From NCBI GenBank assembly GCA_016713115.1, contig JADJPU010000001.1:1054001-1118000 (forward strand): 64,000 nt of DNA, written 5' to 3'. Below the pieces are notes generated by a model, which saw nothing but the letters and a program-made list of their open reading frames with translations, ran no database searches and was not told where the DNA came from. Positions 1-11,601 of this stretch are shown here, piece by piece (positions within the stretch are counted from its first letter, which is position 1; each line of letters begins with the position of its first letter). This stretch comes from Cellvibrionales bacterium (GTDB lineage Bacteria > Pseudomonadota > Gammaproteobacteria > Pseudomonadales > UBA7239). The position numbers and the translations under genes were made by a program.

Positions 1-315
1 CGCAAACAAAGCAAAACTACTGCCGGTAATAAACACGCAAGTTAACAAACTAGGCCAAAAACCGTAACGCGGCAACAGCGCTGGAAACACAAGGAACATA
101 GGAAGCGTGGGAACAACGTACCAAAATGTGTACCACGCGTGATTAGCAATTTTGGAAGATGGCTGGTTTTCAACATATAACCAAATTAACGTAAGAATTG
201 TAACCAGTGGCAACGCCGCCACTAAGCCACCCAATTTGTCACTGCGCTTTGCCAGTTCAGACACAAGCACGACAACTGCGGCTGTAATGAAATACTTGGT
301 AAAAATCCAGGACAT
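1..315 (-). CDS. DUF3147-like membrane protein, integron cassette gene (partial)
   Basis: The minus strand is open from an ATG at 313-315 to the window edge (105 codons, no stop reached). The product starts MSWIFTKYFITAAVVVLVSE and continues through KRSDKLGGLVAALPLVTILT and further hydrophobic segments. This matches my memory of the DUF3147 family of small inner-membrane proteins of unknown function, which have about four membrane segments. GAGGA lies just upstream of the ATG. It is the outermost cassette visible: the attC site at 333-438 separates it from the next cassette toward the integrase. Function unknown. Confidence 0.75.
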   Translation of the reverse strand, partial: MSWIFTKYFITAAVVVLVSELAKRSDKLGGLVAALPLVTILTLIWLYVENQPSSKIANHAWYTFWYVVPTLPMFLVFPALLPRYGFWPSLLTCVFITGSSFALFA

Positions 316-332
316 GGTTTTCCTCTTTGACG

Positions 333-438
333 CCTAACGCAGAGCTAAGGGGCAGACACAAGCGGCGCATATAATGCGAAGCATGCGCCGGTTGAGGCTG
401 TCCAGCCGCGAAGCCGCGACCTTGAGCGACTTGTTATG
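333..438 (-). other. attC recombination site of the 446-685 cassette
   Basis: On the minus strand the site opens with TAACAAGTCGCTCAAGG and closes with CCTTAGCTCTGCGTTAGG, the R''-L'' and L'-R' halves of an integron attC in the usual gene-to-attC orientation. The about 105-bp length reflects a long variable centre that can fold (CGGCGCATGCTTCGCAT and flanking complement). Its sequence is closely related to the solitary attC near 55.5 kb. Confidence 0.85.
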
Positions 439-445
439 TGATGCG

Positions 446-685
446 CTAGCTGCCATTTTCTCTTCCTGCTTGGCGTGACCTAGTTACAAGAAAAATTGTA
501 TATAAAACTGGTACGCCAAATACCCAAACTACAAAGAGTAGGTTATTCCACCACGGCTCATTTGTTCCGCAGTTGTCTACTGCACATTGACCGCCCCAAC
601 CAAATAACTTAAATGAAATCGCAATTGATACAGGCAACCAGATTAACCATGTTACGAAAATTGCGGTTATTTTTCTGAATGACAT
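446..685 (-). CDS. Small two-span membrane protein of unknown function (integron cassette)
   Basis: A 79-residue product beginning MSFRKITAIFVTWLIWLP. Two hydrophobic segments (about residues 5-25 and 48-67) flank a loop with two cysteines (GQCAVDNCG), possibly a disulfide outside the membrane. The tail is polar and basic. I chose the ATG at 683-685 because AGGA sits 8 nt upstream; a TTG two codons earlier is too close to it. The stop (446-448) is immediately followed by the attC at 333-438, the normal cassette arrangement. I do not recognise a family. Expression probably depends on the integron promoter or read-through, since there is little room for a promoter of its own. Confidence 0.7.
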   Translation of the reverse strand: MSFRKITAIFVTWLIWLPVSIAISFKLFGWGGQCAVDNCGTNEPWWNNLLFVVWVFGVPVLYTIFLVTRSRQAGRENGS

Positions 686-705
686 GCTCAATTTCCTAGC
701 AGCAC

Positions 706-778
706 ATAACGTTGGAGCTAAGCGGCGCAGTGACAGGCCAAAGGCCTGACACTGTGTCCGACTTGAGCGAGTTGTTAG
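706..778 (-). other. attC recombination site of the transglutaminase-like cassette
   Basis: Read on the minus strand it begins GGCTAACAACTCGCTCAAG and ends CGCTTAGCTCCAACGTTATG. The centre is a short palindromic stem (CAGGCCTTTGGCCTG). It is about 72 bp, the shortest attC in this array. The gene's TAA stop lies inside the first core site. Confidence 0.85.
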
Positions 779-1353
779 CCTGCCAGTGGTACATCTGGTA
801 GGTTTGCATGAACTTCTACCACATCAGTGAACTGTTCAAGGGTAGAAATTACTATAGGCAACGGTTCTGGCCAAATTTCAGGTAAATCACGCTCTTGGTG
901 CTCACGAATAGGGAATGCGAGTGATTCTATGGGTGGGCAGAATTCAGCAGATACACCAGATTTATTACCCCGTGCATCAATGCGGTACCAGCCGTACCCA
1001 TTAAGGAAGACGGCATTCAGGCCATGAAGGCAGTAAGGCGCACCTGAGTCACCTACCGAAAGGCGCTGATAGCAGAGGCCTGAAGGGATGCCATTGGCGC
1101 GTAGTAAGGCAGCTAGAAGATGGCTCTTGGCATAGCAATAACCAGTGCCATTAATCAGTACATCAGATGCTTTGCAGGTTACAGGGTTTCGTTTGTAGTC
1201 CCAGCTGTGCTGAATCTCATCCCGCACAAACTCAAAGCACGATTTAGCCAGCTCCACTTCCCCGGAAGCAGTTTGGGCTAATGCAGCTGCTTTGCCGGCA
1301 ACAAGTGGATGGTCAAAGTCTATGTATTTGCTATGTGCTAGAAATTTATTCAT
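775..1353 (-). CDS. Transglutaminase-like (papain-fold) protein, integron cassette
   Basis: 192 residues. The transglutaminase-like core is visible as GTGYCYAKSHLLAALLRA with the candidate nucleophile Cys at about residue 73, followed by LHGLNAVFL supplying the His and WYRIDARGNK supplying the Asp. Such cytosolic single-domain proteins cleave or form amide bonds in peptides; the substrate here cannot be inferred. No signal peptide is visible. ATG at 1351-1353 is the only sensible start; I see no strong ribosome-binding site, as is common for cassette genes. The stop overlaps the attC at 706-778, so the gene fills its cassette almost entirely. The fold call is firm, the substrate unknown. Confidence 0.8.
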   Translation of the reverse strand: MNKFLAHSKYIDFDHPLVAGKAAALAQTASGEVELAKSCFEFVRDEIQHSWDYKRNPVTCKASDVLINGTGYCYAKSHLLAALLRANGIPSGLCYQRLSVGDSGAPYCLHGLNAVFLNGYGWYRIDARGNKSGVSAEFCPPIESLAFPIREHQERDLPEIWPEPLPIVISTLEQFTDVVEVHANLPDVPLAG

Positions 1354-1363
1354 GACGAAATAA

Positions 1364-1446
1364 GGCTAACGACAAGCTAAGGGGCGAGCAGCGACGCTGC
1401 GAGTCCAGTGAGCGCAGCGAACGACCTTGAGCGACTTGTTATGCAT
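1364..1446 (-). other. attC recombination site of the 1447-1750 cassette
   Basis: Minus strand: begins GCATAACAAGTCGCTCAAGG and ends CCCCTTAGCTTGTCGTTAGCC. The centre pairs (TTCGCTGCGCTCACTGG ... GCAGCGTCGCTGC). Length about 80 bp, matching the other sites in the array in core sequence and orientation. Confidence 0.85.
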
Positions 1447-1750
1447 AAGCGATGCTGTAGCTACAAAGCAATTCATTTGCAACACGCAACTCCCCTTCTA
1501 TTATTTTTCAGCACGCACAAAAGTTGCGTGCTACCTGACAAAGAACTTACCAGAAAACTCTTGAAAGGAAAACGTGCGGAACGCTCTGTGCGAAGGATTT
1601 ACTTTCAAACACCGCAACGCTCGCGCTTTCTGACAAAGGACTGCTTTCCGTTACTGCTTAATTTCAAAGCGTTTTACTTTAATTGGAAAACGCGGAACAA
1701 CTTAACTTTTTCTACTGGCACAAAATTCAAAAAACATTTTCGCTTGGTGC
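1447..1750. other. ORF-poor integron cassette body
   Basis: About 300 bp between two attC sites. In the cassette orientation (minus strand) the longest ATG-initiated frame I find is only about 16 codons. The plus strand is open across the cassette but that frame runs through both attC sites and looks compositional rather than genic. A perfect stem is present at about 1510-1532 (AGCACGCA ... TGCGTGCT), without a T-run on either side. No known RNA or protein recognised. Confidence 0.6.
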
Positions 1751-1868
1751 ATAACACGGGAGTTAAGCGGGTGAGTGTAGCGCACAAAGTGCGCGCAACG
1801 CTTTTGGCGGCGAATAACATGCGAAGCATGCGCCGACCAAAACAGTCCGCTTTAACGACTTGTTAGAT
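1751..1868 (-). other. attC site of duplicated cassette, copy A
   Basis: About 117 bp. Minus strand begins CTAACAAGTCGTTAAAGCGG and ends CCGCTTAACTCCCGTGTTATG. The long centre contains the GCATGCTTCGCATG stem seen in other attC sites of this array, plus CGCGCACTTTGTGCGC. Its copy-B partner at 2167-2284 is essentially identical. Confidence 0.85.
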
Positions 1869-2167
1869 GACGACCAAGTGCCATCTACCACTAAAGCTCG
1901 CTTGCTCATCGTTCGGCCTTTTCGTAGTGACTACGGCAAATCTCGGAAAAACAGCACAGTGCAGATTTAAAAGCTCACTACCCTGTGGTCAGGCTTGACG
2001 TTCGCTCTAAGCTCGCTTGAGCGACGCAAAGCGGACTCAGGGTAGCTGAAATAAGTTTGAAAGTCTGCCAGCTTTTTCTGATTTTTTGTAGGAAATCTCT
2101 TCAATTTGCCGACGATTTTCGCCGCACATTTTTTCAGTCGTTACTGCGCGCGGTGTCCGTTGTTATC
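1752..2167 (-). repeat. Tandemly duplicated ORF-poor cassette, copy A (416 bp)
   Basis: A complete cassette (attC plus about 300-bp body) repeated immediately downstream at 2168-2584. By eye the two copies differ only in one T-run (T6 here near 2091-2096, T7 in copy B). The best minus-strand frame, starting MCGENRRQIEE, stops after 30 codons here. Long-range stems are visible: CTACCCTG at 1978-1985 with CAGGGTAG at 2038-2045, and CGTAGTGACTACG near 1923-1935. No protein family is recognised. Confidence 0.85.
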
Positions 2168-2284
2168 TAACACGGGAGTTAAGCGGGTGAGTGTAGCGCA
2201 CAAAGTGCGCGCAACGCTTTTGGCGGCGAATAACATGCGAAGCATGCGCCGACCAAAACAGTCCGCTTTAACGACTTGTTAGAT
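2167..2284 (-). other. attC site of duplicated cassette, copy B
   Basis: Same sequence as the site at 1751-1868, shifted by 416 bp. The right-hand core reads GACTTGTTAGATG on the plus strand. It joins copy A to copy B, showing the tandem is made of whole cassettes rather than an internal duplication. Confidence 0.85.
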
Positions 2285-2584
2285 GACGACCAAGTGCCAT
2301 CTACCACTAAAGCTCGCTTGCTCATCGTTCGGCCTTTTCGTAGTGACTACGGCAAATCTCGGAAAAACAGCACAGTGCAGATTTAAAAGCTCACTACCCT
2401 GTGGTCAGGCTTGACGTTCGCTCTAAGCTCGCTTGAGCGACGCAAAGCGGACTCAGGGTAGCTGAAATAAGTTTGAAAGTCTGCCAGCTTTTTCTGATTT
2501 TTTTGTAGGAAATCTCTTCAATTTGCCGACGATTTTCGCCGCACATTTTTTCAGTCGTTACTGCGCGCGGTGTCCGTTGTTATC
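2168..2584 (-). repeat. Tandemly duplicated ORF-poor cassette, copy B (417 bp, attI-proximal)
   Basis: First cassette after attI. Identical by eye to copy A apart from one extra T in the T7 run near 2507-2513. That extra base lengthens the minus-strand frame beginning MCGENRRQIEE from 30 to 50 codons, with a different C-terminus. The disagreement between copies argues that this frame is not under selection as protein. Being first, it would be the cassette most strongly transcribed from the integron promoter. Confidence 0.85.
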
Positions 2585-2650
2585 TAACTTAAATTCGGCG
2601 ACACTGAAAAAACGATAGTTGGTGCAAAATTTTTCAACATGGTGTATAAA
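2585..2650 (-). other. Integron attI insertion site (extent approximate)
   Basis: The junction between the first cassette and the integrase leader carries the core GTTAGAT on the minus strand (ATCTAAC, 2582-2588), which fits the GTTRRRY crossover consensus. The following AT-rich sequence up to about 2650 has no attC-like second half, as expected for an attI. The outer limit is a guess. Confidence 0.65.
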
Positions 2651-2674
2651 TTGCCGCCGAAGGTCTGGAAGACC

Positions 2675-2703
2675 TTTATACATCAGTGATTTACACAAAA
2701 CAA
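2675..2703 (-). promoter_or_regulatory. Candidate cassette promoter Pc
   Basis: On the minus strand, pointing into the cassettes, TTGTTT (2698-2703) and TATAAA (2675-2680) are separated by exactly 17 bp. Position between the integrase start and attI is one of the usual Pc locations. It would transcribe the duplicated ORF-poor cassettes first. Confidence 0.5.
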
Positions 2704-2713
2704 GGAAGTTATT

Positions 2714-3706
2714 ATGGATTCTTTTACGACATCCCCTGTCTCTGCGCCTGAACCAAAACTGCTCGAACAAGTTCGGCATCGTCTGCGCATCAAACACTAT
2801 TCCCTGCGCACCGAACGCTCTTATATAGCATGGATTCGTAATTTCATTTTGTTTCATCACAAACGCCATCCGCGTGATATGGCGGCGGCAGAAGTTGAAT
2901 CTTTTCTCTCTTATCTCGCGGTTGATCGCGGGGTTTCGCCGTCTACGCAAAACCAAGCACTGCATGCCCTACTATTTCTTTACAAAGAAGTGCTGGTGAT
3001 TGATTTACCGTGGCTAGACGGCATCGTGCGCGCCAAGCCATCGCGTCATCTGCCCGTTGTGTTGAGCGTGCGCGAAGTACATGCCCTGTTCGCTGCGATA
3101 CCGCATCCTACGCTAAATCTTTTTGTGCGTTTGTTGTACGGCACCGGCATGCGCTTGATGGAAGGTTTGCGTCTGCGCGTAAAAGATTTGGATTTTTCGC
3201 GCAACGCGATAGTGATTCGCGATGGCAAAGGCAGTAAAGATCGCGTCACTGTACTACCGCAATCCTTAAAAATTGCTCTACAAAAACAGGTTGAAAAAAC
3301 CTTGGAGATTCACCAAGCGGATCTTGCCCAAGGCTTGGGCCACACTTCACTGCCCTATGCTCTGGCAAACAAATATCCTAAAGCACCAACGGAAACGCCT
3401 TGGCAATATATTTTTCCCGCCGACAATTTGTCAGTCGATCCATTGACCAAACAGCAGGGCAGACACCATCTGGATCCGAAACGCATTCAGCGCACGGTGA
3501 AACAAGCCGCCCAACAAGCACTCATCAACAAGCCTGTGACGCCACATGTGCTGCGTCATTCTTTCGCCACCCATTTATTGGAGAGTGGCAACGACATACG
3601 CACCGTACAAGAATTGCTCGGTCACTCGGATGTGAAAACTACGCAAATCTATACGCATGTCCTTAATCGCGGGCCTGGCGGCGTACTCTCGCCTTTGGAC
3701 CGCTAG
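2714..3706 (+). CDS. intI: Integron integrase (tyrosine recombinase)
   Basis: 330 residues. It catalyses attI x attC and attC x attC recombination on folded single-stranded attC sites. The N-terminal SAM-like DNA-binding domain contains LRTERSYIAWIRNFILFHH. The catalytic residues are visible: Arg in GTGMRLMEGLRLR, His-x-x-Arg in HVLRHSFATHLL, His in ELLGHSDV and the nucleophilic Tyr in TTQIYTHVLNRG. Between them lies the extra integron-integrase segment (about residues 205-245, with YALANKYPKA and YIFPADNLS) that separates IntI from XerC/D. AGGAA precedes the ATG at 2714. It diverges from the cassettes and ends beside a possible origin region. Appears intact; 330 residues is normal. Confidence 0.93.
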   Translation: MDSFTTSPVSAPEPKLLEQVRHRLRIKHYSLRTERSYIAWIRNFILFHHKRHPRDMAAAEVESFLSYLAVDRGVSPSTQNQALHALLFLYKEVLVIDLPWLDGIVRAKPSRHLPVVLSVREVHALFAAIPHPTLNLFVRLLYGTGMRLMEGLRLRVKDLDFSRNAIVIRDGKGSKDRVTVLPQSLKIALQKQVEKTLEIHQADLAQGLGHTSLPYALANKYPKAPTETPWQYIFPADNLSVDPLTKQQGRHHLDPKRIQRTVKQAAQQALINKPVTPHVLRHSFATHLLESGNDIRTVQELLGHSDVKTTQIYTHVLNRGPGGVLSPLDR

Positions 3707-4025
3707 TTATTACCAAACTGCCCACATCTGCCTGTGTATAACTGTTTTTTTACGACGATGTTGTGGGTTGTATGTCAGTAACTCGACCTCAAAAATGAAC
3801 AACTATACCCACGGTCATTTTTGTCGATTTTCTTAATTTTTGTTGTACAGACTATCGACGATTTTTTCAGTCTTTTTCCCACAGTTATCCTTGTCTGAAA
3901 CACTGTTACTGTTTGGCTTTTTTAGAGTTTTCCACAGAAAAGTGCGCCCTCAATAATCACCACAAAAAAATAACATTACATACCTATATATTTATTCATG
4001 TTTAATAGTAATTAACAGAAGATAT
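3707..4025. other. AT-rich gap with DnaA-box-like sites (possible origin component)
   Basis: No gene. Matches to the DnaA-box consensus TTWTNCACA: TTATACACA on the minus strand (3733-3741) and TTTTCCACA on the plus strand (3928-3936). TTTCCCACA (3875-3883) is one mismatch away. A strongly AT-rich run at about 3961-4030 could be an unwinding element. The gap lies between convergent intI and gyrB, so it is not needed for either promoter. Whether it works as part of oriC cannot be told from sequence. Confidence 0.4.
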
Positions 4026-4050
4026 AAAAAAGGCTGCGTAATGCAGCCTA
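4026..4050 (-). terminator. Rho-independent terminator of the dnaA-dnaN-recF-gyrB operon
   Basis: On the minus strand AGGCTGCATTACGCAGCCT folds into a 7-8-bp stem followed by a run of T. It lies about 20 bp after the gyrB stop. Confidence 0.85.
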
Positions 4051-4068
4051 GGTGTGATGCAAAAAATG

Positions 4069-7715
<3,647 letters not shown>

Positions 7716-7768
7716 AAGGATGACCTGAACAGAAGAGGAAGCGTGCGAGATTTATCAAGCCGCGATAG

Positions 7769-8872
7769 TTACAGACGCATCGGCATCACAACATAGACGG
7801 CATCGGCGCTATCGACCGACTCCACCAAGGCGCTACTGTTAGCGTCGGCCAGAGACACGCGCACCGCTTCGCCGCCCAATGCATTGAGTACATCCACCAA
7901 GTAATTGACATTAAAGCCAATTTCAAAGCCTGCGCCGTCGTAATCAATCGTGACGGTTTCCTCGGCTTCTTCCTGCTCGGGGTTGTTGGCCACCAAAGTT
8001 AATTGGCCTGGCTCTAGAATCAGGCGCACGCCGCGGTATTTTTCGTTGGACAAAATGGCCGCGCGTGAAAACGCTTGGCGCAATTCCTGGCGCACCGCTT
8101 GGATCAAGTTGTTGCCGCCGCGTGGCAGCACGCGCTCGTAGTCGGGGAATTTGCCGTCTACCAATTTGGTGGTGAAGGTGAAGTCATCAGTCTGTGCACG
8201 CAGATGGTTATTGCCCAGCAGTACACGCACCGGTTGCTCGTTGTCTGCTAGAAAACGCACCAATTCCATGACGCCTTTGCGCGGCAAAATGGCTTGGCGT
8301 GCGCTTGCGCCTTCGATAGCAGTTTGTAAAGTGCACAACGCCAAACGGTGGCCATCGGTCGCCACCGTGCGAATAAATTCGGGAGTGATCTCCAACAGCA
8401 TGCCGTTTAAGTAGTAGCGCACATCTTGCTGCGCCATAGAGAAAGACACAGCATCGATCAGGCGTTTAAGTTGCTGTTGCTGCAAAGAGAATGACAGCGT
8501 GTTGGGGCTGTCTTCTACCACGGGGAATTCGGAGGCGGGCAGGGTGGAAAGGGTGAAGCGGCTGCGGCCAGATTTTATTGTAACTCTTTGATTTTCAAGA
8601 GAAAAACTAACAACAGCCCCTTCGGGTAGCGATTTCACGATGTCTAAAAATTTGCGGGCGGGCACGGTGATCTCGCCCGCTTGGATCTCGTCGTCCACTC
8701 GCACGCGACCGACCAACTCCACTTCCAAGTCGGTGCCGGTCATCGCCAACTCGCCTTCGCGCAGCACCATCAGAACATTGTTGAGCACAGGTAGGGTTTG
8801 GCGGCGTTCCACCACACCAGCCACCAATTGCAGTGGTTTCAACAAAGCTTCGCGCTGAATAGTGAATTGCAT
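7769..8872 (-). CDS. dnaN: DNA polymerase III beta sliding clamp
   Basis: 367 residues, the standard length for the processivity clamp. Begins MQFTIQREALLKPLQLVAGV with the typical RRQTLPVLNNVLM following, and ends YVVMPMRL, the usual beta-clamp C-terminus. Three similar clamp domains are expected. It lies 71 bp downstream of dnaA and 53 bp upstream of recF, consistent with a single operon. Confidence 0.97.
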   Translation of the reverse strand: MQFTIQREALLKPLQLVAGVVERRQTLPVLNNVLMVLREGELAMTGTDLEVELVGRVRVDDEIQAGEITVPARKFLDIVKSLPEGAVVSFSLENQRVTIKSGRSRFTLSTLPASEFPVVEDSPNTLSFSLQQQQLKRLIDAVSFSMAQQDVRYYLNGMLLEITPEFIRTVATDGHRLALCTLQTAIEGASARQAILPRKGVMELVRFLADNEQPVRVLLGNNHLRAQTDDFTFTTKLVDGKFPDYERVLPRGGNNLIQAVRQELRQAFSRAAILSNEKYRGVRLILEPGQLTLVANNPEQEEAEETVTIDYDGAGFEIGFNVNYLVDVLNALGGEAVRVSLADANSSALVESVDSADAVYVVMPMRL

Positions 8873-8943
8873 GTGTGCTGGCTCCCAGTGCCGTGAAATG
8901 TTCGCCGCGTATTCTGTCAGTGTTCGCGGGCGCTGTCAGTGTT

Positions 8944-10404
8944 TTATGTGGTCAATGCGCGCAGTAGTTTTTTGTAGTCTTCGCGCATGTCGGCGCTGCT
9001 ATCGCGCAACTCGCGAATTTTACGACAAGCGTGCAACACCGTGGTGTGATCGCGTCCACCAAATGCATCACCAATTTCCGGCAGGGAATGGTTGGTCAAT
9101 TCCTTGGCTAGCGCCATCGCCATCTGGCGCGGACGCGCAACCGAGCGGTTTCGGCGCTTGGCCATCAATTCACTGGTTTTGATGCGGTAGTACTCTGCAA
9201 CGGTGGATTGAATATTGCTGATGCTCACCAATTTATCTTGCAACGCGAGCAAGTCTTTGAGTGATTTTTTTACCAATTCAATATCAATCGCTTCGCCGGT
9301 AAATTTTGAATGGGCGATGACGCGCTTCAATGCACCTTCCAAATCACGCACATGAGAACGAATGCGTTGAGCAATAAAAAAAGCGGCATCGGGCGGCAAT
9401 GACGCACCGACTTCTTCTGCTTTTTTCATCAAAATGGCGACGCGCGTTTCCAGTTCCGGTGGCTCGACGGCAACGGTTAAACCCCAGCCAAAGCGCGACC
9501 GCAAGCGTTCTTCTAAACCAGCAATTTCTTTTGGATAGCGGTCACAAGTCACAATCATTTGTTGACCGCCTTCCAATAGTGCATTAAAGGTATGAAAAAA
9601 TTCTTCTTGTGATTGATCCTTGCCGGCAAAAAATTGAATGTCGTCAATTAACAAGGCATCGACCGAGCGATAAAAGCGTTTGAATTCGGACATCGCTTTT
9701 AATTGCAGTGCTTTTACCATGTCGGCTACAAAGCGCTCGGAGTGTAAATACACCACGCGCGCATTGGGTTTCTTCTCCAACAGTGCATTGCCCACCGCGT
9801 GCATCAAATGCGTTTTACCCAAACCCACGCCACCGTAAATAAAAAGCGGGTTGTATCCGCCACCAGGATTTTCTGCCACCTGTAGGGCTGCGGCATGGGC
9901 CAGCTGGTTAGACTTGCCTTCGACAAAATTACTGAAGGTGTAATTGGGGTTGATGTTGCCCTGATGTTTTACATCGCCTTCGACTTGCGGGGTAATCACC
10001 GAAGGCGGCACAACAATGCGAGAAACGGCAGCAGGTGCGGGCGTGGTGTTCAAGGCGATGGTTGGCACGGCTGCGCGTGCTGAGACAGGCGGGGGGGCGA
10101 CCACGGCCTTTGATTCTTCCACGGCAAACAGCGGGCGCGCAGCTGCAGGTGCAACCTGCACGAGGATGTCGGTTACGGGTTCGGCGTTCTGCCGCTCGCA
10201 AGCTTCGCGCAGCAAATCTTGCATCCGTGCGAGATACTTATTATTGACCCAATCAGCAATAAAGCGGTTAGGAGCAGCGATCACCAGTTGGCGCGGGTTG
10301 CCGCTGCTGGGCGCCAAGCTCAAAGGGCGTATCCACGTATTGAAGTGCTGGCCTGGCAACTCGTCTTGTAAACGGGAAAGGCAATAGCTCCATAGTTGCT
10401 GCAT
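8944..10404 (-). CDS. dnaA: Chromosomal replication initiator DnaA
   Basis: 486 residues. Binds DnaA boxes and opens the origin. Domain I starts [19 protein letters not shown] and is followed by an Ala/Pro-rich linker (about residues 100-150). The AAA+ domain has Walker [18 protein letters not shown] and Walker [15 protein letters not shown]. Domain IV ends with the DnaA signature helix region [20 protein letters not shown] set the start at ATG 10402-10404 because AGGAT lies 6 nt upstream; an open extension of 25 codons has no domain-I character. First gene of the dnaA-dnaN-recF-gyrB operon. Confidence 0.96.
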   Translation of the reverse strand: MQQLWSYCLSRLQDELPGQHFNTWIRPLSLAPSSGNPRQLVIAAPNRFIADWVNNKYLARMQDLLREACERQNAEPVTDILVQVAPAAARPLFAVEESKAVVAPPPVSARAAVPTIALNTTPAPAAVSRIVVPPSVITPQVEGDVKHQGNINPNYTFSNFVEGKSNQLAHAAALQVAENPGGGYNPLFIYGGVGLGKTHLMHAVGNALLEKKPNARVVYLHSERFVADMVKALQLKAMSEFKRFYRSVDALLIDDIQFFAGKDQSQEEFFHTFNALLEGGQQMIVTCDRYPKEIAGLEERLRSRFGWGLTVAVEPPELETRVAILMKKAEEVGASLPPDAAFFIAQRIRSHVRDLEGALKRVIAHSKFTGEAIDIELVKKSLKDLLALQDKLVSISNIQSTVAEYYRIKTSELMAKRRNRSVARPRQMAMALAKELTNHSLPEIGDAFGGRDHTTVLHACRKIRELRDSSADMREDYKKLLRALTT

Positions 10405-10709
10405 AGAAATCCTACGAAAGACGAGGGGTGCTAAGACAAGAAAAGAGGCATCTGGCAGGTATTTTATCCACAAGCGCACTCGCGGGAGGCATTATGGCGG
10501 AAATAGCAGGGCGCTCAAGGGCGAATCTTGGATAAAAGATGGGAATATGCTGTGGATAACTTTAAAAATTGACCGGACTAGCATTTGCGTAATTAGTCAG
10601 CAGGGAACCGTTGTCAGCCTCGCCTCGGTTCTGTACAATGCCGCCTCTTTTTTCTCGACAAAGCCGCAGCAGCGGTAATCGTCGTCCACGATAGACAGAT
10701 AGGTGCAGC
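10405..10709. promoter_or_regulatory. dnaA-rpmH divergent intergenic region with DnaA boxes
   Basis: A perfect DnaA box TTATCCACA lies at 10464-10472 (+) and another at 10551-10559 (reverse, TGTGGATAA), with a near match CTTGGATAA at about 10527. This is the usual place for oriC and dnaA autoregulation in Pseudomonas-type chromosomes. It must also hold the divergent dnaA and rpmH promoters; I did not resolve their hexamers with confidence. Confidence 0.6.
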
Positions 10710-10847
10710 ATGAGCAAGCGTACATTCCAGCCCAGCGTTTTGAAGCGCAAGCGCACACACGGTTTCCGTGCTCGCATGGCCACCAAAAACGGCCGCATCG
10801 TATTGAGCCGCCGTCGCGCCAAAGGCCGCAAGCGTCTGACGGTCTAA
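10710..10847 (+). CDS. rpmH: 50S ribosomal protein L34
   Basis: 45 residues, [19 protein letters not shown] through GRKRLTV. Highly basic, standard length. Structural protein of the large ribosomal subunit. AGGTG lies just upstream of the ATG. Starts the rpmH-rnpA-yidD-yidC-mnmE run. Confidence 0.97.
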   Translation: MSKRTFQPSVLKRKRTHGFRARMATKNGRIVLSRRRAKGRKRLTV

Positions 10848-10882
10848 TTGCCGCGCCGCGACGCACCGCCTTCGGCTTCTGT

Positions 10883-11341
10883 GTGTCCACGACTGACGAG
10901 CCCGTTGCGCTAGCAGCGGGCGAACAAGCCCTACTTTCCCCTCTTACGCCATCCAGCCAGTGTTTTACGCGCCAACAGCGCTTGTTGTTGCCGCGTGAGT
11001 ACAAAGCGGTTTTTGACGGCAATACACTCAAAGCTTCCCACGCCTCCCTGCTCTTGTTAGTGCGCATAACCGATGCCGCTGCACCAGCGCGCTTAGGCCT
11101 CGTCATCGCAAAAAAACATGTGCGCTTGGCGGTGCAGCGCAATCGCATCAAGCGCCAGCTACGCGAGAGTTTTCGCCACCATCAACACGAACTGAGTGGG
11201 TTGGATATCGTGGCTTTGGCCAGAGCGGGGCTGGGTAAGCTGGATAACGCACAGTTGCGTGCCACGATAGACACGCAGTGGCAGCGCCTGCTGAAACAGA
11301 AGCGTAAGCAAGCGCTAAATAGTAGCGAGCATCAGCCATGA
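10883..11341 (+). CDS. rnpA: Ribonuclease P protein component
   Basis: About 152 residues from the GTG at 10883. Protein cofactor of RNase P, which matures tRNA 5' ends. The family core is clear: [35 protein letters not shown] and the RNR motif [12 protein letters not shown]. No ATG lies between rpmH and the conserved core, so the start is uncertain; GTG 10883 ([10 protein letters not shown]) leaves about 35 unconserved residues before the core and has no clear ribosome-binding site. Translation may be coupled to rpmH. Overlaps yidD by 4 bp (ATGA). Confidence 0.88.
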   Translation: MSTTDEPVALAAGEQALLSPLTPSSQCFTRQQRLLLPREYKAVFDGNTLKASHASLLLLVRITDAAAPARLGLVIAKKHVRLAVQRNRIKRQLRESFRHHQHELSGLDIVALARAGLGKLDNAQLRATIDTQWQRLLKQKRKQALNSSEHQP

Positions 11342-11592
11342 AAAAGCCTGTGCTGGCGCTGTTGCGGTTTTACAGTGATGGCATCAGCCCACTGCTGCCA
11401 CACCGCTGCCGCTTTCATCCCAGCTGCTCGCGTTACACCCACGAAGCCATAGACAAGCACGGCGTGTTGCGCGGCTCTTACCTTGGCGCGGCACGCATCC
11501 TAAAATGCCATCCTTGGCATCCGGGCGGGTTTGATCCCGTGCCGGAAGTAATGGCTAATTGCCAAACCTCTCATCAACCTCCCACGCAGTAG
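11338..11592 (+). CDS. yidD: Membrane protein insertion efficiency factor YidD
   Basis: 84 residues with the family pattern [40 protein letters not shown] and [13 protein letters not shown], including three conserved cysteines. Assists insertion of inner-membrane proteins, acting with YidC. Start overlaps the rnpA stop (ATGA) and the gene sits 9 bp before yidC, the conserved arrangement. Confidence 0.95.
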   Translation: MKKPVLALLRFYSDGISPLLPHRCRFHPSCSRYTHEAIDKHGVLRGSYLGAARILKCHPWHPGGFDPVPEVMANCQTSHQPPTQ

Positions 11593-11601
11593 ACCCAGAC
11601 G

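Noticed and set aside
1510..1532. Hairpin as a Rho-independent terminator in the third cassette
   Set aside because: Good stem but no T-run on either strand side.
1408..1866. Open plus-strand frame of 152 codons across a cassette
   Set aside because: It reads through both flanking attC sites and against the array orientation; composition (many F, K, R) looks like chance.
2585..2713. LexA box controlling intI
   Set aside because: No CTGT-N8-ACAG palindrome seen upstream of intI.
2558..2965. Open minus-strand frame over the intI start
   Set aside because: Antisense to the conserved integrase and covers attI; no family resemblance.
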